Positions 1 through 7,597 of a stretch of 64,000 nt of DNA are shown in pieces. The DNA comes from Oscillospiraceae bacterium (lineage in GTDB: Bacteria; Bacillota; Clostridia; Oscillospirales; Oscillospiraceae), in the NCBI GenBank assembly GCA_017458335.1, contig JAFTFT010000036.1, forward strand, positions 34,789 through 98,788. Reading direction: 5' to 3'. Both the position numbers and the translations under genes were made by a program. The number at the start of each line of letters is the position of its first letter. Within the stretch, counting starts at the first letter, position 1. Below the pieces are notes generated by a model. It had not been told where the DNA came from and did not search any database. It was given only the letters and a program-made list of their open reading frames with translations.

Positions 1-1
1 C

Positions 2-1723
2 CATCAGAAGGAATACCAGGACATTTATAAGGAATCTGCCATCAAGAAGCAGCTGGAGTATCTGCAGCGGGAGCTGGATGAGATGCATCCGGAACAGGTT
101 TCCGACATCCGGAAGTTCGAGATGAAGATCGAGGAATCCGGCATGAACGAGACGGCCAGGGCGGAGGCAACCAAGGTGCTCAACCGCCTGAAGCAGGAGG
201 GAAACAAGTCCCCGGAGTACGGCATGCTCTATGATTATCTGGACTTTGTCACCTCACTGAACTGGAAGAAGACGGAGCCCGAGATCATCGACCTGGACGA
301 GGCACGGGAAGTCCTGGAAGCGGACCACTACGGCCTGAAGAAGGTCAAGCGCCGTGTGATCGAACAGATCGCGGTGATGAACCTCAAGCGGGAACAGTCG
401 GGTTCGATCCTGCTGTTTGTGGGCGCGCCGGGCACCGGCAAGACAAGCATCGGGCGCAGCATCGCCAAAGCGCTGAAACGCGAATACGTCCGTGTGAGTC
501 TGGGCGGCGTCCGGGACGAAGCGGATATCCGCGGCCACCGGAGAACCTACATCGGCGCGATGCCGGGCAGAATCATGGACGGGATCCAGAAGAGCGGTGC
601 TTCGAACCCGGTCGTGGTGCTGGACGAAGTGGACAAGCTCTCCGCGTCTTACAACGGCGATCCGGCCAGCGCCCTGCTGGAGGTTCTGGATCCGGAGCAG
701 AACGACACCTTTACGGATCACTACATGAACGTCCCCTACGACCTGTCGGATGTGCTGTTCATCTGCACGGCAAACACGACGGACACGATTCCCGAGCCGC
801 TGCTGAACCGGATGGAGGTCATTCAGTTTGACGGATATACGCCTATCGAAAAGCTCTCCATCGCAAGAGAGCACCTGCTGCCCTCGGCGATGAAGGCCAT
901 GGGCATCGGGCCGGGACAGATCGAGATCTCCGACGAGGTGATCAACACCCTGATCTCCGACTACACCCGGGAGGCCGGCGTGCGCGGACTGCGCAAGCGG
1001 ATCGATACCCTCTGCCGCAGTGCGGCGGTGGCCCTGGCCGGAAAGGAGCAGACGGTCTTCTCGGTGACGCCGGAGCAGCTCCGTGACGATCTGGATATGC
1101 GGCCGGTCCGGCACAGCCATGTCCCGGAAAAGCAGAAGCCGGGTGTGGTGACGGGTCTCGCCTGGACCAGCGTCGGCGGAGAGATCCTGTATATCGAATC
1201 CCTGTTCACCAAAGGCGGCGGACACGTGCAGACCACGGGCAAGCTGGGCGATGTCATGAAGGAATCCGCCCAGATCGCCGTGAGCCTGGTGAAGAGTCTC
1301 TTCCCGGAGAAGGCGAAACTCTTCAAGGAAAACGATCTGCATATCCACGTCCCGGAGGGGGCGGTTCCCAAGGACGGTCCGTCCGCGGGCGTCACCATGA
1401 CGACAGCCATCGCCTCACTGGTGAGCGGCGTTGCGTTCCCGGCCGACTGGGCCATGACGGGCGAAGTATCGCTGCGCGGCGCCGTGACGGCCATCGGCGG
1501 ACTTCCGGAAAAGCTGCTGGCGGCACACCGGGCCGGCGTGAAGAAGGTCTTCATCCCTGCGGAGAATGTGGAAGACCTGCGGGATGTCCCGGACGAAGTC
1601 AAAAACGCGATTGAGATCGTTCCGGTCTCCGACGTGACGGAACTGCTGACCCTGGCGGGGATCCTGCCGAAGCACAGGACAAAAAAAGCGGAGACGGAGC
1701 AGCCGGAACTGGTGGCGGTCTGA
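2..1723 (+). CDS. lon: ATP-dependent protease Lon (5'-truncated by window edge)
   Basis: This is an ATP-dependent serine protease that degrades misfolded and regulatory proteins in the cytoplasm. The frame is open from base 2, so the N-terminal substrate-binding domain lies outside the window; what remains starts in the coiled-coil stretch (AIKKQLEYLQRELDE) before the AAA+ module. Walker A GAPGTGKTS is encoded at 422-448, followed by Walker B VVVLDEVDK. The C-terminal protease domain carries the catalytic Ser in KDGPSAG (codon 1382-1384) and the catalytic Lys in PEKLLAAHR (codon 1511-1513). An internal ATG at 83 is not the start, because Lon homology continues upstream of it. The C-terminus has a short charged tail. 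Confidence 0.97.
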   Translation, partial: HQKEYQDIYKESAIKKQLEYLQRELDEMHPEQVSDIRKFEMKIEESGMNETARAEATKVLNRLKQEGNKSPEYGMLYDYLDFVTSLNWKKTEPEIIDLDEAREVLEADHYGLKKVKRRVIEQIAVMNLKREQSGSILLFVGAPGTGKTSIGRSIAKALKREYVRVSLGGVRDEADIRGHRRTYIGAMPGRIMDGIQKSGASNPVVVLDEVDKLSASYNGDPASALLEVLDPEQNDTFTDHYMNVPYDLSDVLFICTANTTDTIPEPLLNRMEVIQFDGYTPIEKLSIAREHLLPSAMKAMGIGPGQIEISDEVINTLISDYTREAGVRGLRKRIDTLCRSAAVALAGKEQTVFSVTPEQLRDDLDMRPVRHSHVPEKQKPGVVTGLAWTSVGGEILYIESLFTKGGGHVQTTGKLGDVMKESAQIAVSLVKSLFPEKAKLFKENDLHIHVPEGAVPKDGPSAGVTMTTAIASLVSGVAFPADWAMTGEVSLRGAVTAIGGLPEKLLAAHRAGVKKVFIPAENVEDLRDVPDEVKNAIEIVPVSDVTELLTLAGILPKHRTKKAETEQPELVAV

Positions 1724-1787
1724 ACACGGCGAAGATCATCCGGCATTCATCTGAATGAATATAAGCGGAAAAGACAAGATGGATTCA

Positions 1788-1825
1788 AGCGGGAAGATGT
1801 GCTCCGAAGAGCGCATCTTCCCGCT
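1788..1825 (+). terminator. Hairpin downstream of lon
   Basis: A 17-bp stem (1788-1804 with 1809-1825, one mismatch) closes a CGAA loop 65 bp after the lon stop. There is no T-run after it, so it may act as an mRNA-stabilising or rho-assisted end rather than a classic intrinsic terminator. Confidence 0.6.
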
Positions 1826-1895
1826 GCTTCAGGGAGAACGCCGGGACAGCGTCAGAGCGGGAAAGGAAAAAACTGAAATAAGTGTGAACTTTTTA

Positions 1896-1923
1896 TTGAT
1901 TTTTTATGAAGGCTTGGTATAAT
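1896..1923 (+). promoter_or_regulatory. Sigma-A promoter of the NSS transporter gene
   Basis: -35 TTGATT (1896-1901) and a perfect -10 TATAAT (1918-1923) are separated by 16 bp. The ATG at 1906 lies inside this promoter, so the coding start must be downstream. Confidence 0.75.
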
Positions 1924-1965
1924 AAAACCAATCTGATCATAACGGTCAAAGGAAAGGATGTGCAG

Positions 1966-3309
1966 ATGATGAATCAGGAAAGAGAAAAGCTCGGCAGCCG
2001 TCTCGGCTTCCTGCTGCTCAGCGCCGGCTGTGCGATCGGCTGCGGAAACGTCTGGAAGTTCCCGTGGATGACCGGTCAGTACGGCGGCGGCGGCTTCGTG
2101 CTGGTCTATGTGCTGTGTCTGCTGCTGCTCGGTCTGCCGGCGATGACCATGGAGTTCGCCATGGGCAGAGCGTCCCAGGCAAGCCCGGTCCGCATGTATC
2201 ACAAACTGGAAAAGCCCGGTCAGAAGTGGCATATCCACGGATATCTGGCGCTGGTCGGAAACCTCGCGCTGATGGCGTTCTACACGGTTGTGACCGGCTG
2301 GATGATGTATTACTTTGTGCAGTTTCTCACCGGCAGAAGCGCGGATCTCGGCTTCGTGGGCATGATTACGAATCCCGGGGTCAACGTGACCTATCTGGCC
2401 ATCGCGGTGGTGCTCGGCTTCGGCGTACTGAGCTTTGACCTGCAGGGCGGCCTGGAGCGCGTGACCAAGTACATGATGGTGGCGCTCTTCGCGCTGATGC
2501 TGATTCTGGCGGTCCACAGCGGCATGCTGTCCGGCGCAAAAGAGGGCCTGAAGTTCTATCTGGTGCCTGACTTTTCAAAGATTACGGGGTCGGTGATTGT
2601 GGCGGCGATGAACCAGGCGTTCTTCACCCTGAGTATCGGCATCGGCTCCATGGCGATCTTCGGCAGCTACATCGGTAAGGACCACTCCCTGATGGGCGAG
2701 TCGGTCAACGTGATTATCCTCGACACCTTTGTGGCGATCATGGCGGGCTTCATCATGTTCCCGGCCTGCTTCACCTACGGGATTGAAGTGAATGCCGGCC
2801 CGTCGCTGCTGTTTGACACGATGGCGACCGTCTTCAACAACATGGCCGGCGGACGCGTCTGGGGCAGCCTGTTCTTCCTGTTTATGGTCTTTGCGGCCTT
2901 CTCTACGGAGCTGGCCGTGTTTGAGAACATCCTCGCCTGTGTGCGCGAGCTCACCGGGTGGAGCCGCCCGAAGGGCTGCCTGGTCTGCGGCATCGGCATC
3001 TTCCTCCTGGCCCTGACGACGGCGCTGGGCTACAGCGTGTTCCACTTCCAGCCCTTTGCGGAGGGCTCCGCGTGGCTGGACTTCTGGGACTTCATCGTCA
3101 GCACCAACCTGCTGCCTCTGGGCGCGTTCATCTTCTCGATCTTCTGCTGCTACGGATTTGGCTGGGGCTGGGATAACTTTGTGGCCGAAGCCAACGCAGG
3201 CAAGGGCCTGAAGGTTCAGAACTGGATGAAGCCGATTTTCAAGTATTTTGTCCCGATCTGCGTGATCGTGCTGTACATCTACGGGCTTGCGACCTTCGGA
3301 TGGAAGTAA
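1966..3309 (+). CDS. Sodium-dependent transporter, NSS/SNF family
   Basis: This is a neurotransmitter:sodium symporter-family membrane protein, expected to import an amino acid or amine with Na+. The N-terminus reads LGSRLGFLLLSAGCAIGCGNVWKFPW when split over residues 8-33, with the family's conserved GNVWKFP segment in the first helix. About eleven to twelve hydrophobic segments follow in 447 residues, a length typical of bacterial members. The start at 1966 is chosen because AAAGGAAAGG (1948-1957) sits 8 bp upstream and the promoter precedes it; an ATG at 1906 is in frame but inside the promoter. A second ATG follows at once (1969). It is monocistronic, closed by a strong hairpin. The substrate cannot be read from the sequence. 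Confidence 0.93.
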   Translation: MMNQEREKLGSRLGFLLLSAGCAIGCGNVWKFPWMTGQYGGGGFVLVYVLCLLLLGLPAMTMEFAMGRASQASPVRMYHKLEKPGQKWHIHGYLALVGNLALMAFYTVVTGWMMYYFVQFLTGRSADLGFVGMITNPGVNVTYLAIAVVLGFGVLSFDLQGGLERVTKYMMVALFALMLILAVHSGMLSGAKEGLKFYLVPDFSKITGSVIVAAMNQAFFTLSIGIGSMAIFGSYIGKDHSLMGESVNVIILDTFVAIMAGFIMFPACFTYGIEVNAGPSLLFDTMATVFNNMAGGRVWGSLFFLFMVFAAFSTELAVFENILACVRELTGWSRPKGCLVCGIGIFLLALTTALGYSVFHFQPFAEGSAWLDFWDFIVSTNLLPLGAFIFSIFCCYGFGWGWDNFVAEANAGKGLKVQNWMKPIFKYFVPICVIVLYIYGLATFGWK

Positions 3310-3331
3310 AACACATTGTAAAGAGCTAAGA

Positions 3332-3360
3332 GAAGCGCCCCGCCTTCGGCGGGGCGCTTC
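3332..3360 (+). terminator. Strong GC hairpin after the NSS transporter
   Basis: A perfect 13-bp stem (3332-3344 with 3348-3360) has a TTC loop, 22 bp after the stop codon. It is followed by GTAAAAAAG rather than a T-run on this strand. Its right arm is repeated at 3435-3448. Confidence 0.75.
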
Positions 3361-3424
3361 GTAAAAAAGAGGGCCTGCGACCTTCAAATGGGAGACACAG
3401 GCAGTCAGAGCATAAGGGAATAAC

Positions 3425-3441
3425 CCCCGCCTCCGGCGGGG
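3425..3441 (-). terminator. Short GC hairpin after rsmG
   Basis: A 7-bp stem CCCCGCC/GGCGGGG with a 3-base loop lies 11 bp beyond the rsmG stop. In the minus direction it is followed by GTTATTCCC, a weak tail. The sequence CGGCGGGGCGCTTCGT is shared with the terminator at 3332-3360, suggesting a local duplication of the terminator arm. Confidence 0.5.
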
Positions 3442-3451
3442 CGCTTCGTCA

Positions 3452-4165
3452 TTACAGAGGCTGCTTCTTCATCTGCGCAAAACGGCGGGGGTACTTTAAA
3501 GGCGTCGGATGGTTTTTTTCGGACACGACCAGGGTTCTGGAGGCGTCCAGGCCCGGAACAGCATAGTGCAGGACCCGGGGCTCCGACCCGCCGAGAAGGC
3601 GAATGGCGTTTTTCCCTTCGGCCACTTCTTCATCGGCCGCAGGGCCTTTCATCGCCAGAAAGCTGCCCCCCATGGCGACAAAGGGCAGGCAGAGTTCCGA
3701 AAGAATGCTCAGACGGGCGACCGCACGGGAGACGACGAGATCAAAGCTCTCACGCATCTCCGAGGGAGCTTCCTCCGCGCGGAGATGGAGACAGCTTACG
3801 TCCGTCAGGTTCAGCGCCGCACAGACTTCCTGCTGGAACTGTACCCGCTTCTGGGTGCTGTCCAGAAGCGTGAGGGAGAGATCGGGACAGAGCAGCTTCA
3901 GCACCAGACCGGGGAAGCCTGCGCCGCTGCCGACGTCCAGCACGCGTTTTCCGGCGAAGGCTACCTGGGGCAGAATCGCGGCGCAGTCGAGCATATGGAG
4001 CCTCGCGACATCTTCTTCTCCGCTGATGGCGGTGAGGTTCATCTGCTGACTGCGCTCGGAGAGCAGCGTATAGAAGAGACGGAACCGGCGCAGGGTGTCA
4101 TCCGTATAGGGAAGAGAAAGGGCATCAAGACCTTGAGAAAGAATCGCTTCGAGTTGTTCGGCCAT
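3452..4165 (-). CDS. rsmG: 16S rRNA (guanine-527-N7)-methyltransferase RsmG
   Basis: This SAM-dependent enzyme methylates G527 of 16S rRNA. The SAM-binding motif LDVGSGAGFPG is clear, as is the RsmG-specific VSRAVARL segment and a C-terminal KYPRRFAQMKKQPL tail. I place the start at 4165 (MAEQLEAILSQ) because GGAGG sits 5 bp upstream; a further in-frame ATG at 4180 overlaps that ribosome site. In many Bacillota rsmG lies near mnmE-mnmG; here mnmE is about 3.4 kb away on the other strand. It is transcribed alone from a divergent promoter shared with trmB's intergenic region. Confidence 0.95.
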   Translation of the reverse strand: MAEQLEAILSQGLDALSLPYTDDTLRRFRLFYTLLSERSQQMNLTAISGEEDVARLHMLDCAAILPQVAFAGKRVLDVGSGAGFPGLVLKLLCPDLSLTLLDSTQKRVQFQQEVCAALNLTDVSCLHLRAEEAPSEMRESFDLVVSRAVARLSILSELCLPFVAMGGSFLAMKGPAADEEVAEGKNAIRLLGGSEPRVLHYAVPGLDASRTLVVSEKNHPTPLKYPRRFAQMKKQPL

Positions 4166-4197
4166 GGCGACCTCCGGCATGTGATTACTTTGCGGGT

Positions 4198-4226
4198 ATC
4201 ATAGCACGTTTTCGGCCTTTTGTGAA
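4198..4226 (-). promoter_or_regulatory. rsmG promoter
   Basis: On the minus strand, TTCACA (4221-4226) and TATGAT (4198-4203) have exactly 17 bp between them and an extended -10 TG. The implied leader is short. Confidence 0.7.
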
Positions 4227-4233
4227 GTGAAGC

Positions 4234-4262
4234 TTGATGTTTTTCGAAAGCTGTGATATGCT
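4234..4262 (+). promoter_or_regulatory. trmB operon promoter
   Basis: TTGATG (4234-4239) and TATGCT (4257-4262) are spaced 17 bp. It lies back to back with the rsmG promoter, 8 bp apart. Its position rules out the in-frame ATG at 4234 as the trmB start. Confidence 0.65.
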
Positions 4263-4290
4263 TCGCGGGAAAGGTGTGAGAGGATTGAGA

Positions 4291-5007
4291 ATGCGAAAGC
4301 GCCATAATCTGGAACCGAGGATGGAGCGCTGCAAAGAATATCTTGTGACAGAACCGGAAGCCAGGAAAGGCGCCTGGCGGAAGCCGGGACGGGGCTTGAA
4401 TCTTGAGATCGGCTGCGGAAAGGGAAGCTTTACCTGCGCGCTGGCCGCGGCAGAGCCGGAGCAGGATCTCATCGCCATCGAGAAGGTGCCGGACGCGATG
4501 ATCCTGGCCATGGAGCGCGCACAGGCGGAGAAACTTCCGAACGTCTGCTTTCTGGACTATGACGCGGCGAAGCTGCGGGAGATTTTTCAACCCGAAGAAC
4601 TGGACCGGATCTATATCAACTTCTGCGATCCCTGGCCGAAGAGCCGGGACGCAAAGTTCCGCCTGACGGCGCCCTCGTTTCTGAGGATCTATGCGGATCT
4701 GCTACCACTCGGGGGAGAGATCCGGTTTAAGACAGACAACGCCGCGCTCTTTGACTGGTCGGTGCAGCAGATGGAGCAGGAGGGATGGATCCTTCGGGCA
4801 CTCACGCGGGATCTGCATGCGCAGGGCGTTCGGGGAATTCTGACCGACTATGAGCGCCGGTTCATGGAAGAAGGCGTCCCGATCAAAATGCTTGTCGCCG
4901 TTCGGGAAGAGAAGACCCTGGACGGACGGGCCGGAGAACCGCCGAGACTGCGCGATGCGGCACTGGCGGACGCGAGAGGGAACCGGGAAGGGGAAGAGAA
5001 GCAATGA
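4291..5007 (+). CDS. trmB: tRNA (guanine-46-N7)-methyltransferase TrmB
   Basis: This enzyme transfers methyl from SAM to N7 of G46 in tRNA variable loops. The 238-residue protein shows the SAM motif LEIGCGKGSF, the family signature INFCDPWPKSRDAKFRL, then FKTDN and LTDYERRF near the C-terminus. The start at 4291 follows AGAGG by about 8 bp; upstream in-frame ATGs are excluded by the promoter at 4234-4262. The C-terminus has an unusual charged tail of about 30 residues beyond the last conserved motif. The stop codon overlaps the next start (ATGA at 5004-5007), indicating translational coupling. Confidence 0.95.
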   Translation: MRKRHNLEPRMERCKEYLVTEPEARKGAWRKPGRGLNLEIGCGKGSFTCALAAAEPEQDLIAIEKVPDAMILAMERAQAEKLPNVCFLDYDAAKLREIFQPEELDRIYINFCDPWPKSRDAKFRLTAPSFLRIYADLLPLGGEIRFKTDNAALFDWSVQQMEQEGWILRALTRDLHAQGVRGILTDYERRFMEEGVPIKMLVAVREEKTLDGRAGEPPRLRDAALADARGNREGEEKQ

Positions 5008-5762
5008 CCAGATATATCTCATGGAATGTAAACGGCCTTCGCGCCGTGCAGAAAAAGGGCTTTGCGGAGAGCGTGCTGTCCCTTGATGCCGACTGCATCT
5101 GCCTGCAGGAGACCAAGCTGCAGGCGGGTCAGACGGATCTGACGCTGCCCGGCTACGAGAGCTACTGGAGTTATGCCGAGAAAAAGGGATACTCCGGTAC
5201 GGCAGTTTTCACCAGGAAGACGCCGCTGTCGGTCCGCTACAATCTCGGCATCCCGGCACATGACACGGAAGGACGTGCGGTGACACTGGAATTTGAGGAC
5301 CATTTTCTGGTCTGCGTCTATACGCCCAATGCCCAGGACGGGCTCAAACGCATCGACTATCGCATGCAGTGGGAGGACGATTTCCGGGCCTATCTCTGCG
5401 AGCTGGACCGCGTGAAACCGGTCATCGCCTGCGGGGACATGAACGTGGCGCATGAGGAGATTGACCTGAAGAACCCCAAGACCAACGTGGGCAATCCGGG
5501 CTTTTCGGATGAAGAGCGCGGGAAGTTCACGGAACTTCTGAACGCAGGGTTTACCGACAGTTTCCGCTGGCTGTATCCGGACCGCGAGGACGCCTACTCC
5601 TGGTGGAGTTATCGGGCCAGAGCCAGAGAGCGGAATGTAGGCTGGCGGATCGACTACTTTGTCATTTCCGACCGGCTGAGAGATAAGGTACGGGGGGCGT
5701 ATATCTTCCCGGAGATTCAGGGCTCGGATCACTGCCCGGTCGGCCTCGATCTGGATTCATGA
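5004..5762 (+). CDS. xth: Exodeoxyribonuclease III / AP endonuclease
   Basis: This is an exonuclease III-family (ExoA/Xth) DNA-repair enzyme that cleaves 5' of abasic sites and removes 3' blocking groups. Visible motifs are ISWNVNGLRA at the N-terminus, LQETKL (metal-binding Glu), the GDMNVAHEEIDL loop and the C-terminal GSDHCPV with the catalytic Asp-His. At 252 residues it has the normal family length. It overlaps trmB by 4 bp and dus by 4 bp (ATGA at 5759-5762), so the three are almost certainly one operon of RNA and DNA maintenance genes. Confidence 0.96.
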   Translation: MTRYISWNVNGLRAVQKKGFAESVLSLDADCICLQETKLQAGQTDLTLPGYESYWSYAEKKGYSGTAVFTRKTPLSVRYNLGIPAHDTEGRAVTLEFEDHFLVCVYTPNAQDGLKRIDYRMQWEDDFRAYLCELDRVKPVIACGDMNVAHEEIDLKNPKTNVGNPGFSDEERGKFTELLNAGFTDSFRWLYPDREDAYSWWSYRARARERNVGWRIDYFVISDRLRDKVRGAYIFPEIQGSDHCPVGLDLDS

Positions 5763-6727
5763 GGATCGGAACGGTTGAACTGACGGGGCGCGTCGTACTG
5801 GCACCGATGGCAGGCGTGACGGACTTTGCCTTCCGGGAACTCTGCAGACACTGCGGCGCCGCACTCACTACCACGGAGATGGTCAGTGCCCGGGCGCTGA
5901 CCTACGGGGACCTGAAGAGCAGAGAACTCCTCTGGCTTTCGGAAGGGGAGACTCCCGCGGCGGTTCAGATCTTCGGCCACGAGCCGACGGTAATGGCCGA
6001 GGCGGCGCAGATGGCGGCGGAACTCTCCGGTGCGGCGATCCTGGACATCAATATGGGCTGCCCTGTGGGGAAGATCGTAAAGAGCGGAGACGGATCGGCC
6101 TTGATGAAGGATCCAGAGTTGGCGTCCCGGATCGTGGAAGCAGTGGCCGGAGCTGTGTCGATCCCGGTGACGGTCAAGTTCCGCAAGGGCTGGGACAACG
6201 GAAACGTGAACGCGGTGGAGTTTGCTCGTTGCTGCGAACAGGCGGGGGCCGCCGGAATCACGGTTCACGGAAGAACAAGGGCCCAACTCTATGCCGGGAG
6301 AGCGGACTGGGACATCATCCGCGAGGTCAAGAAGGCGGTGACGATCCCGGTGACGGCCAATGGAGATGTGTTCAGCGGCGGGGATGCGGCGCATCTGCTG
6401 CGCTATACCGGCTGTGACGCGGTGATGATCGGCAGAGGCTGTTTCGGGGATCCGTGGCTGTTTTCACGGGCGAACGCGGCCGTCAACGGCGAACCGGAAC
6501 CGGAGAAGCCACCTCTGGGAGAGCGGATGGATGCGGCGCTGCGCCAGGTCGAACGGCTGGCCGAACGGCGGGGAGAGCGCTCGGCCTGTATGGAGGCACG
6601 GCATCAGCTCCCCTGGTATCTGCATGGTGTGCCATATTCCGGAAGCTACCGGCAACAGATGGTGCATGTGGAGAACCTGGCAGAGATCCGGACGATCGTT
6701 TCGCGGATCAAACGGGAGCTTTCTTAA
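5759..6727 (+). CDS. dusB: tRNA-dihydrouridine synthase (DusB-like)
   Basis: This FMN- and NADPH-dependent enzyme reduces uridine to dihydrouridine in tRNA D-loops. The TIM-barrel starts with VVLAPMAGVTDFAFR; the catalytic Cys is in INMGCPVGKI (about residue 101), followed by the VKFRKGW, VHGRTR and ANGDV FMN/phosphate segments and MIGRGCFGDPW. The C-terminal helical RNA-binding part is complete (322 residues). It is the third gene of the trmB operon. Assignment to the DusB subgroup rests on overall resemblance. Confidence 0.95.
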   Translation: MRIGTVELTGRVVLAPMAGVTDFAFRELCRHCGAALTTTEMVSARALTYGDLKSRELLWLSEGETPAAVQIFGHEPTVMAEAAQMAAELSGAAILDINMGCPVGKIVKSGDGSALMKDPELASRIVEAVAGAVSIPVTVKFRKGWDNGNVNAVEFARCCEQAGAAGITVHGRTRAQLYAGRADWDIIREVKKAVTIPVTANGDVFSGGDAAHLLRYTGCDAVMIGRGCFGDPWLFSRANAAVNGEPEPEKPPLGERMDAALRQVERLAERRGERSACMEARHQLPWYLHGVPYSGSYRQQMVHVENLAEIRTIVSRIKRELS

Positions 6728-6769
6728 CAGAAAAGACGGGAAAATGAACCATTTTCTGTTGATTGGCGC

Positions 6770-6798
6770 TTGAACAGGCCTTTTTGTTATGCTATAAT
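6770..6798 (+). promoter_or_regulatory. rex promoter
   Basis: TTGAAC (6770-6775) and TATAAT (6793-6798) are spaced 17 bp. An imperfectly centred palindrome TGTTAT...ATAACA (6785-6790 and 6800-6805) straddles the -10, a position suited to repressor control, though the arm spacing is wider than a canonical Rex box. Confidence 0.75.
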
Positions 6799-6835
6799 AA
6801 TAACATCTTTTATTTTTAAGACAGACAGAGGAGAT

Positions 6836-7510
6836 ATGACAGTGAAACGGGTTAAGGTTTCGAACAACGTAATCAGGCGCCTGCCGCGTTACCTTCGGAA
6901 ACTGGATGAATTGCAGGAGAACGGAATCAACAGAATTTCTTCCTTTGAGCTGGGACAGCAGCTTGGTCTGACCCCGTCGCAGATTCGGCAGGATTTCAGC
7001 TGCTTCGGTGAATTCGGCCAGCAGGGATATGGATACAATGTTTCCGGACTGCGGGAGCAGATTGCGTCCATTCTCGGCATGGACAGAGGCTACCGGGCGA
7101 TCCTGGTCGGCGTGGGCAACATCGGCCACGCCCTGATGGACAACTTCAGCTTCGCCGACTGCGGTGTGGAGCTGGCAGCGGCTTTCGACATCAAGGAAAG
7201 CCTGATCGGGACGGAATTCAAGGGCGTCCCCATCCTGGCCGAAGCAGAGCTGGAAGGCTATCTGAAGAACAATGACATTGCGCTGGCGGTGCTCTGCGTT
7301 CCGAAAGAGGTCGCAGTCAATGTGACGAAGATCCTGACCGAGAACGGGATTGAAGCGATCTGGAACTTCACCAATATGGAGCTCACAGAACCGAACAGCC
7401 CCATTATTGTTGAAAATGTTCATTTTTCCGACAGTCTGCTGTCTCTCAGCTATTTTGTGTCGGAACGGATGGATGAGCGCACGGCGGAGGCTTCCCGGAA
7501 CGAGAAGTGA
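6836..7510 (+). CDS. rex: Redox-sensing transcriptional repressor Rex
   Basis: Rex is a dimeric NADH/NAD+-responsive repressor of fermentation and anaerobic energy genes. The N-terminal winged helix covers about residues 10-65 (VIRRLPRYLRKLDEL, SSFELGQQLGLTPSQIRQD). The Rossmann domain follows, with the dinucleotide loop GVGNIG at 92-97. The C-terminal helix for domain swapping ends in SLLSLSYFV. Start choice: AGAGGAG at 6827-6833 is only 2 bp from the ATG at 6836 but 8 bp from a GTG at 6842 (third codon), so GTG may be the true start, giving MKRVKVSNN. It is monocistronic, closed by an intrinsic terminator. Confidence 0.95.
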   Translation: MTVKRVKVSNNVIRRLPRYLRKLDELQENGINRISSFELGQQLGLTPSQIRQDFSCFGEFGQQGYGYNVSGLREQIASILGMDRGYRAILVGVGNIGHALMDNFSFADCGVELAAAFDIKESLIGTEFKGVPILAEAELEGYLKNNDIALAVLCVPKEVAVNVTKILTENGIEAIWNFTNMELTEPNSPIIVENVHFSDSLLSLSYFVSERMDERTAEASRNEK

Positions 7511-7555
7511 TCTGCCCGGGACAGAACCGACATTGTTAAAACCGGAAAGGAAAAG

Positions 7556-7582
7556 CCCCCGCCAGTGCGGGGGTGTTTTTTT
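7556..7582 (+). terminator. Intrinsic terminator after rex
   Basis: Stem CCCCCGC/GCGGGGG (7556-7562, 7567-7573) with CAGT loop is followed by TGTTTTTTT. It lies just ahead of the mnmE ribosome site, so read-through from rex into mnmE would be attenuated. Confidence 0.9.
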
Positions 7583-7597
7583 GAGAAAGGAGCCGTT

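Noticed and set aside
254-1348. 364-codon open frame antisense to lon
   Set aside because: GC-rich shadow frame; no ribosome site, Arg/His/Gln-rich composition, and lon has all its catalytic motifs on the other strand.
1906-1965. Extended N-terminus for the NSS transporter
   Set aside because: The ATG at 1906 is between the -35 and -10 boxes, so it is not transcribed from that promoter.
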